The translations under genes and the position numbers were made by a program. Below are positions 15,918-23,911 of a stretch of 34,509 nucleotides of DNA, in pieces. The notes under the pieces were generated by a model, which saw only the letters and a list, made by a program, of their open reading frames with translations, was not told the DNA's origin and made no database searches. The DNA comes from Flavobacteriaceae bacterium (GTDB lineage Bacteria; Bacteroidota; Bacteroidia; Flavobacteriales; Flavobacteriaceae): assembly GCA_020346245.1 (NCBI GenBank), contig CP070778.1:2384501-2419009 (forward strand), read 5' to 3'. Position 1 is the stretch's first letter. Each line of letters opens with the position of its first letter.

Positions 15918-18524
15918 ATGAATAAGTTCATATCACTTGAACTTCTGATTTTATTTTTACTACTCCTTTTTACTACATTCAGTTTTGCTCAGGAAACTAC
16001 CTATGGGAATGGTAAAAAATATATTCTTGGAGGAATTGAAGTTAAAGGCTTACAAAGTTATAATGAGCAGACAGTCAAGACATTTACCGGACTCAGGGAA
16101 GGGCAGCCTATAACCGTTCCTGGTGATCAGATCAGTGCAGTAATTAAAAAGCTTTGGGATCTGGAATTGTTTAGTGACATTAATTTTTATATCTCAAACA
16201 TTGAAGGAGATAAGGTTTTCCTGGAACTTGATATTGTAGAAAGGCCAACTTTATCTAAGGTTACGGTTTATGGGATTAAAAAGAAAAAGATTGATGAGAT
16301 AATTAAGGAAACAGATCTTAAAAAAGGTAAAAAGGTTACGGAGAGTTTTATTTCGAATACCAGAAATTATATTGAAAACAAATATAAGAAAGATGGGTAT
16401 TTAAATGCCAAGGTTACCATTGCCACAGCAGTAGACACCTCGGACACCAATGCTGAAAGCATGGTGGTTAATATTAAGACCGGAGATAAGGTCAAGATTA
16501 AAAAAATTAACATTGATGGAAATAAAATGCTTTCGGACAAACAGCTTCGCAAAGCACTTAAGAATACGAAAAAGCAACAATTTGGCAGGGTATGGAAAAA
16601 ATCGAAATATATTGAGGCAGATTATAAGGAAGATCTCGCAGCAATGATCGATAAATATGCTGAGAAAGGGTACAGGGATGCCCGTGTACTCTCGGATTCT
16701 ATTTCTGTACTAAATGACAAGAAAATAAATATAGATATTAAGGTAGAAGAGGGGAATAAGTACTATTTTGGGAATATAGAATTTGTCGGGAATTCAGTTT
16801 ATACAGATCGTCAGTTAAATCAGGTTTTAGGAATCAAAAAAGGAGATACCTATAATGGGGTGCTTTTAAGAGAGCGGATAGCGGATGATAGTAAACCCGA
16901 TGCGGAAGATATCACAAACCTCTATCAAAATAATGGTTATTTGTTCTCGCAAATAAATCCCGTTGAAGTATCTGCCCAGAATGATACTATAAATTTTGAG
17001 ATAAGGATTATTGAAGGAAAGGAGACTTTTTTAAATCATGTCTATGTTGAGGGGAATGACAAAACCAATGATCATGTAATTTTCAGAGAACTAAGAACGC
17101 GTCCCGGACAGAAATACAGCAAGGATAATATTGTTCGAAGTGTCAGGGAATTAGGGCAATTAGGCTTTTTTGATGCCGAACAAATTAAACCGGATATTTT
17201 AAATCCTGATCCCAATGCAGGTACAGTAGATTTGAAATATAGCCTCGTAGAATCCGGATCGAGTCAGATAGAGCTGCAAGGAGGTTATGGAGGTGGAGGA
17301 TTTATTGGTACCCTTGGTCTCTCATTTAATAACTTTTCTATAAAGAATATATTTAATGGTAAGGCCTATAAGCCTGTGCCAATGGGCGATGGTCAAACAT
17401 TTGCACTGCGTTTGCAAGCCAGTAGAACTTTTAGGGTTTATAGTCTGAATTTTTCAGAACCCTGGCTTGGTGGTAAAAAACCGGTAAGGTTTAATATGTC
17501 GTTCTCCAGGACGCAGCAATTCCTGGCATCTTTTAGCAGTTCAGGAAGGGTTGAGGTTAATAAAGATCAGCAGTTTTCCATAACAGGGGTTTCTGTTGGA
17601 CTTGCCAAAAGATTGCAATGGCCGGATGACTTTTTTACTATTTCTCATGCATTGGGATATCAGTTATATGACTTTCAGAACTACAACTCAGGACTTTTTC
17701 AATTTGGTAATGGGTCATCCAATTCCCTGACCTATACTTTGGGAATATCCAGGAGTTCAGCAGGCCCCGGAAGAATTTTCCCCTTATCAGGCTCTATTTT
17801 TGAAGTTACTGCAAAGTTAACCCCGCCTTATTCTCTCTTTAACAATACGGACTATGCAGCATTACAAGAAAGAACTGTTGAGCTTGCTGAAGTAGCCCAG
17901 CAACGTCCTTTGACACAGGACGAAATCAATGAACTTGAGACAATTCAACAAGAAAGGTTTGAATGGCTGGAGTATTTTAAAATAAAATTTAAAGGAGATT
18001 GGTATACGCGCATAGTAGGTAAATTGGTCTTGCGTACAAATGTTGAATTTGGTTTTCTGGGTAGTTATAACAGTGATGTTGGTAAGGTGCCTTTTGAACG
18101 TTTCTTCATGGGTGGAGATGGCCTTGGAGGTAATTTTACTTTGGATGGCAGAGAGACTATACAATTAAGAGGATATGAGAATAACTCTATTACACCAATT
18201 GATCCCCTCACCGGGCAACAAGAAGGTGGAATTGTATTTAATAAATATTCACTGGAACTTCGATATCCATTAACGTTAAAGCCATCTGCATCTATTTATG
18301 CCCTATCTTTTTTAGAGGCAGGTAATAATTTCAACAATTTTCAGGAATATAATCCGTTTCTTTTAAAACGATCGGCCGGAGTGGGTGTCCGGATATTTAT
18401 GCCGGCCTTTGGTTTATTGGGGATTGACTTTGGATACGGTTTCGATGAAGATAGCCGTCCACAGTCTGCAGGAGGAGGTCCAAGCGGATGGCAAACGCAC
18501 TTTATTATAGGGCAACAGTTCTAA
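15918..18524 (+). CDS. bamA: Outer membrane protein assembly factor BamA
   Basis: The likely start is the ATG at 15918 (MNKFISLELLILFLLLLF, a signal peptide ending near SFAQ); an in-frame ATG at 15885 lies inside uppS and would add 11 residues ahead of it. The product of 868 residues has about five POTRA repeats over residues 25-430, each with GxxxVSxxGN-like turns (KINIDGNKMLS, FVGNSVYTDRQL, VYVEGNDKTNDHVI), then a beta-barrel ending with FGLLGIDFGYGFDED and the C-terminal aromatic HFIIGQQF. BamA inserts beta-barrel proteins into the outer membrane. A charged Glu/Gln-rich loop is inserted at about residues 650-680. It is followed by two OmpH/Skp genes. Confidence 0.95.
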   Translation: MNKFISLELLILFLLLLFTTFSFAQETTYGNGKKYILGGIEVKGLQSYNEQTVKTFTGLREGQPITVPGDQISAVIKKLWDLELFSDINFYISNIEGDKVFLELDIVERPTLSKVTVYGIKKKKIDEIIKETDLKKGKKVTESFISNTRNYIENKYKKDGYLNAKVTIATAVDTSDTNAESMVVNIKTGDKVKIKKINIDGNKMLSDKQLRKALKNTKKQQFGRVWKKSKYIEADYKEDLAAMIDKYAEKGYRDARVLSDSISVLNDKKINIDIKVEEGNKYYFGNIEFVGNSVYTDRQLNQVLGIKKGDTYNGVLLRERIADDSKPDAEDITNLYQNNGYLFSQINPVEVSAQNDTINFEIRIIEGKETFLNHVYVEGNDKTNDHVIFRELRTRPGQKYSKDNIVRSVRELGQLGFFDAEQIKPDILNPDPNAGTVDLKYSLVESGSSQIELQGGYGGGGFIGTLGLSFNNFSIKNIFNGKAYKPVPMGDGQTFALRLQASRTFRVYSLNFSEPWLGGKKPVRFNMSFSRTQQFLASFSSSGRVEVNKDQQFSITGVSVGLAKRLQWPDDFFTISHALGYQLYDFQNYNSGLFQFGNGSSNSLTYTLGISRSSAGPGRIFPLSGSIFEVTAKLTPPYSLFNNTDYAALQERTVELAEVAQQRPLTQDEINELETIQQERFEWLEYFKIKFKGDWYTRIVGKLVLRTNVEFGFLGSYNSDVGKVPFERFFMGGDGLGGNFTLDGRETIQLRGYENNSITPIDPLTGQQEGGIVFNKYSLELRYPLTLKPSASIYALSFLEAGNNFNNFQEYNPFLLKRSAGVGVRIFMPAFGLLGIDFGYGFDEDSRPQSAGGGPSGWQTHFIIGQQF

Positions 18525-18579
18525 CTAAGCAATTTTCCAATAATATTTTAGGTTAATCCACTCATTTTAAAATAAATAG

Positions 18580-18587
18580 TAATTTTG
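18580..18587 (+). promoter_or_regulatory. Likely -7 promoter element before the first ompH gene
   Basis: TAATTTTG matches TAnnTTTG exactly, 33 bases before the ATG at 18621. No clear -33 TTG is seen. It would allow the Skp-like genes to be made separately from bamA. Confidence 0.5.
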
Positions 18588-18620
18588 GCACGATATTTTC
18601 TATGTAATAAAACGTATTAA

Positions 18621-19451
18621 ATGATGAAGACAAAAGTTCTTTTAGTAATTGTTGGTTTATTGCTTTGGTCTAACACATTTTCACAACGGGGTGTAAGAAT
18701 TGGTTATGTAGACATGGAGTATATCCTTGAAAATGTAGAAGAATATCGAGATGCCAGCGAACAATTGGAGACTAAAGTTCAGCGATGGAAAATAGAAGTT
18801 GAGCAGAAGCAAAGCGAAGTAGATCAAATGAAAAAAGATTTGATGGCAGAAAAAGTCTTATTGACAAATGAACTTATCCTTGAACGAGAAGAAGAAATTC
18901 AGATTCTTGAAAAGGAAATGATTGAGTACCAGCAAAATCGATTTGGTCCTAACGGGGATTTAGTATTGCAAAGGAAAAGATTAATTCAGCCAATACAAGA
19001 TCAGGTTTTTAATGAAGTACAGAAAATTGGAGCGAATAAAAAATACGATTTTATTTTTGATAAATCTGCGGATGTTGTAATGTTGTACTCCCAAAAAAGA
19101 CATGATATAAGCGAATTGGTGTTAAGGGGAATAGCGAGGACCAGAAAGGTAAGCGCACCAAAAAAGAAGGCGAAAACAAAAAGCCAGCTGGAAAACTTTG
19201 AAGATGACCAGGAAGAAGAGCAAATAAGTGATGCACTCCTCGAAAGACAGGCAATGGCCAAGCAGGCAGAAGAGAAAAGAATCAAAACGGCTGAGGAGCG
19301 CAGGGCGGAGCAACTGAGAATAAGGGAAGAGCGAAAAAAAGCATATGAAGAACGAAGAAAGAAATTATTAGAAGAGCGCGAAGCGAAGAAGAAAGAAAAA
19401 GCAGAAGAACGAGAAAAAATAATTGAAAATAAAGAAGACACTAAAAACTAA
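18621..19451 (+). CDS. OmpH/Skp-family periplasmic chaperone with long charged tail
   Basis: This 276-residue protein starts with a signal peptide (MMKTKVLLVIVGLLLWSNTFS). The OmpH/Skp core covers about residues 25-170: it opens with RIGYVDMEYILENV, has a long coiled-coil middle, and closes with NKKYDFIFDKSADVVMLYS. Skp-like proteins hold unfolded outer-membrane proteins in the periplasm. The usual family length is about 160-170 residues; here about 100 extra residues follow, nearly all Lys, Glu, Arg and Ala, probably one long single helix or coiled coil. It sits directly after bamA and 48 bases before a second, normal-length ompH. Confidence 0.88.
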   Translation: MMKTKVLLVIVGLLLWSNTFSQRGVRIGYVDMEYILENVEEYRDASEQLETKVQRWKIEVEQKQSEVDQMKKDLMAEKVLLTNELILEREEEIQILEKEMIEYQQNRFGPNGDLVLQRKRLIQPIQDQVFNEVQKIGANKKYDFIFDKSADVVMLYSQKRHDISELVLRGIARTRKVSAPKKKAKTKSQLENFEDDQEEEQISDALLERQAMAKQAEEKRIKTAEERRAEQLRIREERKKAYEERRKKLLEEREAKKKEKAEEREKIIENKEDTKN

Positions 19452-19499
19452 AACTTGAAATTAAATTTAATTAACACTCAAATAGTAAATATCAAAATC

Positions 19500-20009
19500 A
19501 TGAAACAGTTTAAAAATGTAGCAATAGCCATAGTTTTATTTGTAGCAGCTACTAGTTTTGTACAAGCTCAAAGTAAAATCGCCCATATCAATGTTACCGA
19601 ATTATTGGGTGAGATGCCGGAAATGAAAGCCGCTCAGGCAGAACTAAAAAAACTTCAGGAAACCTACCGGGCAGATATTGAAAGTTCAATGACAGAACTG
19701 AAGAACAAGTATACTCAGTACTCCAATGAAGCTACTACAAAATCTGAAGAAGAGAATCAAAAAAGAGCTCAGGAGCTTCAGGGTTTTGAAAAAAATATAG
19801 GAGACGCCCAACAAGCTGCACAGCAGGAATTGGCCAAGAAACAAGCAGAATTGTTTGAACCAATTTCAATAAAGGCCAAAGCAGCTATAGAAAAAGTGGC
19901 TGCAGCTCAAGGCTATGATTACGTAATAGATGCTACCCAGGGTGGAGGCTTAATTGTTGCAAAAGGAAAAGACTTATTGGCTGAAGTAAAACAGGAATTA
20001 GGATTTTAA
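19500..20009 (+). CDS. OmpH/Skp-family periplasmic chaperone, short form
   Basis: The start is the ATG at 19500, where a clear signal peptide begins (MKQFKNVAIAIVLFVAAT, cleavage near VQAQ); an upstream TTG at 19455 is unlikely. The 169-residue product has the standard OmpH layout: SKIAHINVTELLGEMPEMK at the front, a coiled-coil arm of about 80 residues, and AAQGYDYVIDATQGGGLIVAK at the end. It is the paralogue of the preceding gene without the charged tail. A strong terminator 23 bases after the stop ends the bamA-ompH unit. Confidence 0.93.
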   Translation: MKQFKNVAIAIVLFVAATSFVQAQSKIAHINVTELLGEMPEMKAAQAELKKLQETYRADIESSMTELKNKYTQYSNEATTKSEEENQKRAQELQGFEKNIGDAQQAAQQELAKKQAELFEPISIKAKAAIEKVAAAQGYDYVIDATQGGGLIVAKGKDLLAEVKQELGF

Positions 20010-20032
20010 TTTTTGTTTTTTCAAATAGTACT

Positions 20033-20062
20033 AAAACTGTCCCATGAGGACAGTTTTTTTTT
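20033..20062 (+). terminator. Intrinsic terminator after the second ompH gene
   Basis: AAAACTGTCC (20033-20042) and GGACAGTTTT (20048-20057) form a perfect 10-base stem with a 5-base loop, continuing into a run of T. It is a textbook terminator, 24 bases after the ompH stop. Confidence 0.9.
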
Positions 20063-20184
20063 GTTTAAATTTTAAGAGAAAACCGGAGTGCGTTTAATTT
20101 ATAACCGCGCTCAATATGGTAGCCAAATAAATAACCATGAGCATAATATTGTCTTAAGAATTAAAGGCTTGTTTTAGGAATGTA

Positions 20185-20192
20185 TAAATTTG
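20185..20192 (+). promoter_or_regulatory. Likely -7 promoter element of murI
   Basis: TAAATTTG matches TAnnTTTG exactly, 34 bases before the murI ATG. The nearest TTG (20169-20171) is only 13 bases upstream, shorter than the usual 17-23, so the -33 element is uncertain. A new promoter is expected because a terminator separates murI from ompH. Confidence 0.5.
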
Positions 20193-20226
20193 TTTTGAAA
20201 ATCTTTTGTAGCAAACCACATTTTAC

Positions 20227-21015
20227 ATGAATACAGGACCCATAGGTATTTTTGATTCAGGGGTAGGAGGAACCTCCATATGGAAAGAAATACATGCGCT
20301 AATGCCTCATGAGGATACTATTTATTTAGCAGATAGTAAAAATGCACCCTATGGTCAAAAAAGTAGAGAAGAAATAATTAAATTAAGTGTTAAGAACACT
20401 GAGCTCTTGCTGGAAAGGGGTTGTAAACTTATTGTAGTTGCCTGTAATACAGCTACCACTAATGCCATATCTCATTTACGACAAAAGTACGATGTTCCTT
20501 TTATAGGTATTGAGCCGGCTATTAAACCTGCAGCTTTGAATTCAGGAACAGGAACCGTAGGAGTACTCGCAACAAAAGGAACATTGAGTAGTAGTCTCTT
20601 TTTGAAAACTTCAAAAGATCATGCCGGTGAAATAAACATTGTTGAGCGGGAGGGTGCTGGTCTTGTTCCATTAATTGAAGCTGGAAAATTGTATTCCTCT
20701 GAAACCAGGCAATTACTGATCAGGTATATTAAGCCTATGCTCGAGGCAAATATGGATCATATTGTTTTGGGATGTACTCACTATCCATATTTAATCCCGG
20801 TCTTAAGAGAAATACTACCGCCTCATGTGAACATAATTGATTGTGGTGCAGCCGTTGCCAGACAAACCCAGGCCGTTCTTATAAAATCTAATCTCCAAAA
20901 TCTCAAAAAGTCTCCTGGAAATTCGCAGTTCTACACCAATACGGATATCAAGGTATTAACTTTATTTCTGGAAGATGTTGACAATACTAAACAAATTTCA
21001 TATCTGAACTTCTAA
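20227..21015 (+). CDS. murI: Glutamate racemase
   Basis: This 262-residue enzyme converts L-glutamate to D-glutamate for peptidoglycan. The motif DSGVGG is at residues 10-15 (acid Asp10), the first catalytic cysteine is Cys73 in VACNTATTN, and the second is Cys182 in GCTHYPYL, both in their usual settings. PYGQKS and GIEPAIKPAA are also family landmarks. Length is normal. It follows the bamA-ompH block across a terminator and probably has its own promoter. Confidence 0.96.
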   Translation: MNTGPIGIFDSGVGGTSIWKEIHALMPHEDTIYLADSKNAPYGQKSREEIIKLSVKNTELLLERGCKLIVVACNTATTNAISHLRQKYDVPFIGIEPAIKPAALNSGTGTVGVLATKGTLSSSLFLKTSKDHAGEINIVEREGAGLVPLIEAGKLYSSETRQLLIRYIKPMLEANMDHIVLGCTHYPYLIPVLREILPPHVNIIDCGAAVARQTQAVLIKSNLQNLKKSPGNSQFYTNTDIKVLTLFLEDVDNTKQISYLNF

Positions 21016-21096
21016 AAGAACTTCCAACAAAATAAGCCTAATTCTTGATAGGCAATATTGTCTATTGAAGGTCAAAAATGTAAATTTTAGCCATTT

Positions 21097-21597
21097 CTAA
21101 GGGCTAATTCTTTGGTAAGTGAGATAGGTAAAGTCGTATTTATGTCTTTCATCAATTGGGTGATATTCCTCCTCGGTAAGTGTCCATATTTTTTCATCTA
21201 TTTTCGGAAAATAGGTATCTGCTTCAAAAGATTCATGGATTCGGGTTATTTCCAAAATGTCTGTATAAGGCATCCCCAAATCATAGATTTCCCCACCACC
21301 TATGATATAAGAAACCTCATCATCATGTACTAATTTAATAGCCTCTTCTATGGAATGAACTACAATGCAGGAAGGCAAATTCGGATTGTAATCTGGATCA
21401 CGTGTAATTATTATATGTGTTCTATTTGGCAGAGGTTTTGGAAAACTTTCAAATGTTTTCCGACCCATAATAATTTTGTGACCAGTTGTTAATTTCTTAA
21501 AACGTTTAAAATCATCCGGGAGGTGCCATAAGAGGTCATTATCCTTCCCAAGGGCGTTATTTTTTCCAATGGCGGCAATCATAATAATTTTACCCAC
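21097..21597 (-). CDS. folA: Dihydrofolate reductase
   Basis: This 166-residue enzyme reduces dihydrofolate with NADPH. It opens GKIIMIAAIGKNNALGKDND, has the active-site loop LLWHLPDDFKRFKK with catalytic Asp29 likely, the cofactor element GRKTFESFPKPLPNR, and VSYIIGGGEIYD with the conserved GG. The start is a GTG at 21597 overlapping the TAG of the upstream gene by one base (TAGTG); an ATG five codons in would remove the first beta strand, so GTG is preferred. It is translationally coupled to the 2TM gene. thyA is about 4.5 kb away on the same strand. Confidence 0.95.
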   Translation of the reverse strand: MGKIIMIAAIGKNNALGKDNDLLWHLPDDFKRFKKLTTGHKIIMGRKTFESFPKPLPNRTHIIITRDPDYNPNLPSCIVVHSIEEAIKLVHDDEVSYIIGGGEIYDLGMPYTDILEITRIHESFEADTYFPKIDEKIWTLTEEEYHPIDERHKYDFTYLTYQRISP

Positions 21598-21980
21598 TAC
21601 TCTTTTTTTTTGTAATTGGTCATGGGAAAATCTGTTTCAATTTCCTTTTGAAGCTCCCTGATACGCTGTCTTTGTTTTGCTACCAATTTTTCGCGTTGTT
21701 TGCGTTCCCAATCAATTCCCATAAATTTTTGGGTAACAAAGACATTTACCACATGTACTGCAAATACGAAAGCCCAAATTGTAATTGCCCATACAAACCA
21801 GTTATATTCCTCACCGTATTTGAGAATTTTATTGATCAAGACAAGAAATATACTCCCGATCAGAAATAGCACAAAGTGGACGTAAAGATTTTTTTTCTGC
21901 CTGATTCGTTTATGCGCATACTCCAGCTGCTCATGCTGCTCTTTTTCTATACCTGATATACTTTTGTTTTCAGAAGACAT
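21597..21980 (-). CDS. 2TM domain-containing protein
   Basis: This 127-residue protein starts at the ATG at 21980; the frame could run from a TTG at 22004, but that codon lies inside a -7 promoter box, so the ATG is the better start. It is a 2TM-domain protein: a soluble, charged start (EHEQLEYAHKRIRQKK-like, of which HKRIRQKKNLYVHF is typical), two membrane helices around VLFLIGSIFLVLINKIL and NWFVWAITIWAFVFAVHV, and a basic C-terminal tail (QKFMGIDWERKQREK). Function is unknown. It is one base into an overlap with folA, a common pairing in flavobacteria. Confidence 0.85.
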   Translation of the reverse strand: MSSENKSISGIEKEQHEQLEYAHKRIRQKKNLYVHFVLFLIGSIFLVLINKILKYGEEYNWFVWAITIWAFVFAVHVVNVFVTQKFMGIDWERKQREKLVAKQRQRIRELQKEIETDFPMTNYKKKE

Positions 21981-22001
21981 TCTTATACTTATCTTTAGAT
22001 A

Positions 22002-22029
22002 CAAAGATACAGCAAATCAAGAATCTCAA
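22002..22029 (-). promoter_or_regulatory. Bacteroidota-type promoter of the 2TM-folA pair
   Basis: On the - strand TTG (complement of 22027-22029) is followed after 17 bases by TATCTTTG (complement of 22002-22009), fitting the TTG-N17-23-TAnnTTTG consensus. The box ends 21 bases before the ATG at 21980. The divergent PLP-enzyme gene starts 12 bases beyond it. Confidence 0.75.
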
Positions 22030-22041
22030 TAAATATCCAGG

Positions 22042-23127
22042 ATGCTAAAATATAGAAAGTCATATCCGGTTTTAAATCATACTATTTATGCGAATACGGC
22101 TGCATTTGGTCTTTTGGGGGAGGAGCTTTTAGAATGGCGCCAAAGTCACGATTTGGATTATCTTATTGGCGGTAGTTCTATGAAAATTGATAGTATGGGA
22201 CTAATAAGTGAGGCAAGGGAACTGGTGGGGGAGTTTTTTAACTGTAATAAAGATCTGGTTGCTCTGGTTCCAAATTTTTCTTTAGGATTGAACCTGATGC
22301 TTGAAGGATTAGATAGCAAAGAACATATACTGTTACTTGAAAATGACTATCCTTCGGTTAACTGGCCTTTTGAAAGTAGAGATTTTCAAATTTCTTATGC
22401 TAAAATTGACGAAAAGTTAGAGGAGAATATTAAAGAGCAAGTCAGGACCAATTCTGTGACAGTATTGGCTCTTAGCTTAGTTCAATGGATAAACGGAATA
22501 CGGGTAGACCTGGAATTCCTGAAATCTTTAAAGGAGGAATTCCCTCAACTTCTGATCATTGCAGACGGCACTCAATTTTGTGGGGCTTTTGACATTGATT
22601 TTGAAAGCTCAGGGATTGATATACTTGGGGCAAGTGGGTATAAATGGCTTTTGGCAGGAACTGGCAATGGATTTATGCTATTCAGGGATTCGACAGAGGG
22701 AAGACTAAGTATAAAAGCCACAGGGTTCAATTCCGCAAATGCAGTTCTCACTTCGAAGAATACAATACCCTTCAATAAGCATTTTGAGCCAGGTCATCTT
22801 GATAGTCTAAATTTTGGAAGCCTGAAACGTTCGTTGGAAATACTGAATGATATTGGAATGAAAGAAATTACGTTTACTAACGAGCGTTTAAGTAACAAGG
22901 CAATGAAGGGATTTAGTGAATTAGACTTATTAAATAAGGATGTTCTCCGTAGACCTCAGCACAGCACTATTTTTAATATTAGGGGTGATGATCGGTTATA
23001 TAATCATTTATTTGAATCAAATGTGGTATGCTCCAGGCGTGGAAATGGCATCCGACTTAGTTTTCACTATTATAATACGGTGGAAGATATTGATTCCATA
23101 TTAGAGATTATTAGAAAAAAGATGTAG
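22042..23127 (+). CDS. Class-V PLP-dependent enzyme (aminotransferase / cysteine desulfurase fold); candidate EgtE-type lyase
   Basis: This 361-residue PLP enzyme has the class-V landmarks: N-terminal TIYANTAAFGLL, LVALVPNFSLGLN in the phosphate-binding region, Asp175 in IIADGTQFCG (pyridine-nitrogen partner), and the Schiff-base Lys201 in GASGYKWLLAGTGNGF. Family members include NifS/SufS desulfurases, isopenicillin N epimerase-like proteins and mycobacterial EgtE, the lyase that cleaves hercynylcysteine sulfoxide. A desulfurase-type active-site Cys loop is not obvious, arguing against a sulfur-transfer role. It lies about 500 bases from the convergent egtB-egtD-DUF427 operon. The EgtE suggestion is inference; a plain aminotransferase is possible. 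Confidence 0.85.
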   Translation: MLKYRKSYPVLNHTIYANTAAFGLLGEELLEWRQSHDLDYLIGGSSMKIDSMGLISEARELVGEFFNCNKDLVALVPNFSLGLNLMLEGLDSKEHILLLENDYPSVNWPFESRDFQISYAKIDEKLEENIKEQVRTNSVTVLALSLVQWINGIRVDLEFLKSLKEEFPQLLIIADGTQFCGAFDIDFESSGIDILGASGYKWLLAGTGNGFMLFRDSTEGRLSIKATGFNSANAVLTSKNTIPFNKHFEPGHLDSLNFGSLKRSLEILNDIGMKEITFTNERLSNKAMKGFSELDLLNKDVLRRPQHSTIFNIRGDDRLYNHLFESNVVCSRRGNGIRLSFHYYNTVEDIDSILEIIRKKM

Positions 23128-23222
23128 GAATTACTTACTTGAAAAAAGAAACTGCCCCTTTTTACTAAAGTGAACTAAAAGACATTAATATTTTAAGAAA
23201 TTAATAATTATGATTTTAGTCA

Positions 23223-23254
23223 TTGGTAATGAGAGATTTAATGTATTATTTTTG
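23223..23254 (+). promoter_or_regulatory. Bacteroidota-type promoter of the E-set gene
   Basis: TTG (23223-23225) and TATTTTTG (23247-23254) are separated by 21 bases, a good match to TTG-N17-23-TAnnTTTG. The box ends 26 bases before the ATG at 23281. Confidence 0.75.
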
Positions 23255-23280
23255 CACCGTAATCACAAAAATTAAAAATC

Positions 23281-23577
23281 ATGTCAATTGCAAAACAATA
23301 TTTAAAAACAAAACCAATTTGTAAGGTAACTTTTACAGTACCTGCTAAAGATGCAAAAAAAGTTGCTGTAGTTGGAGATTTCAATAATTGGAATCCAAAA
23401 GGAAGCATGTTGAAAAAACTAAAAAACGGGACCTTTAAAGGAACTTTTGATTTACCAAAAGAGAAAACTTTCGAATTTAGGTATATCGTAGATGGAAATT
23501 ATATTAATGAAACAGAAGCAGACCGCTATCAGTGGAATGATTTCGCTGGTTCAGAAAATGCTGTTTTAGAATTGTAA
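23281..23577 (+). CDS. Stand-alone isoamylase early-set (CBM48/AMPK-type glycogen-binding) domain protein
   Basis: This 98-residue protein is one E-set domain. The pattern CKVTFTVPAKDAKKVAVVGDFNNW is followed by NPKGSMLKKLKNGTFKGTFDL and FEFRYIVDGNYINETEADRY, with the VVGDFNNW and FRYIVDG hallmarks of CBM48 and AMPK-beta glycogen-binding modules. No enzyme domain is attached and no glycogen gene is nearby. The gene has its own promoter and its own terminator, so it is expressed as a single unit. It may bind a polysaccharide or act as an adaptor for a protein partner; neither is shown. Confidence 0.88.
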   Translation: MSIAKQYLKTKPICKVTFTVPAKDAKKVAVVGDFNNWNPKGSMLKKLKNGTFKGTFDLPKEKTFEFRYIVDGNYINETEADRYQWNDFAGSENAVLEL

Positions 23578-23599
23578 TTAACAATCAGGATTGAATAAG

Positions 23600-23631
23600 C
23601 CGGGAGGTTCCAGGAATCTCCCGGTTTTTTT
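23600..23631 (+). terminator. Intrinsic terminator of the E-set gene
   Basis: CCGGGAG (23600-23606) pairs with CTCCCGG (23618-23624), extended by three more pairs (one G-T) to a loop of about 5 bases, and is followed by seven T. It ends the E-set transcript just before the convergent DUF427 stop. Confidence 0.85.
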
Positions 23632-23911
23632 ATTCCACGATTTCTACACCTTTCCAAAAAGCAACAAAACCTTTTATTTGTTTTGCAAGCTCGCTGATCT
23701 CAGGGTAAAACCAGGCAGCATCTTTGTTTTCCTTTCCATTCACTTCCAGCGTATAATACGAAGCCACACCTTTCCAGGGGCATGTACTATGGGTAGTACT
23801 GGCTTTAAAATACTCTTTTTTAATACTTTCAGCTGGAAAGTAATGATTGTTCTCAACTACAATTGTATTGTCACTCTCAGCAACAATTGCATTATTCCAT
23901 ATGGCTTTCAT
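23630..23911 (-). CDS. DUF427 domain protein
   Basis: This 93-residue protein matches DUF427: KAIWNNAIVAESDNTIVVENNHYFP at the start, then the family signature STTHSTCPWKGVASYYTLEV, and DAAWFYPEI and FVAFWKGVEI at the end. No function is established. Its ATG overlaps the egtD stop by one base (TAATG), so it is translationally coupled to it, which suggests but does not prove a part in ergothioneine metabolism. Confidence 0.88.
   Translation of the reverse strand: MKAIWNNAIVAESDNTIVVENNHYFPAESIKKEYFKASTTHSTCPWKGVASYYTLEVNGKENKDAAWFYPEISELAKQIKGFVAFWKGVEIVE

Noticed and set aside
19001..19441. Long Ser/Phe-rich frame on the - strand opposite the first ompH gene
   Set aside because: It mirrors the Lys/Glu-rich helix codons of ompH and has no start context or family resemblance; it is a shadow frame.
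21998..22004. TTG start at 22004 for the 2TM gene
   Set aside because: The TTG is part of the TATCTTTG promoter element; the ATG at 21980 fits better.
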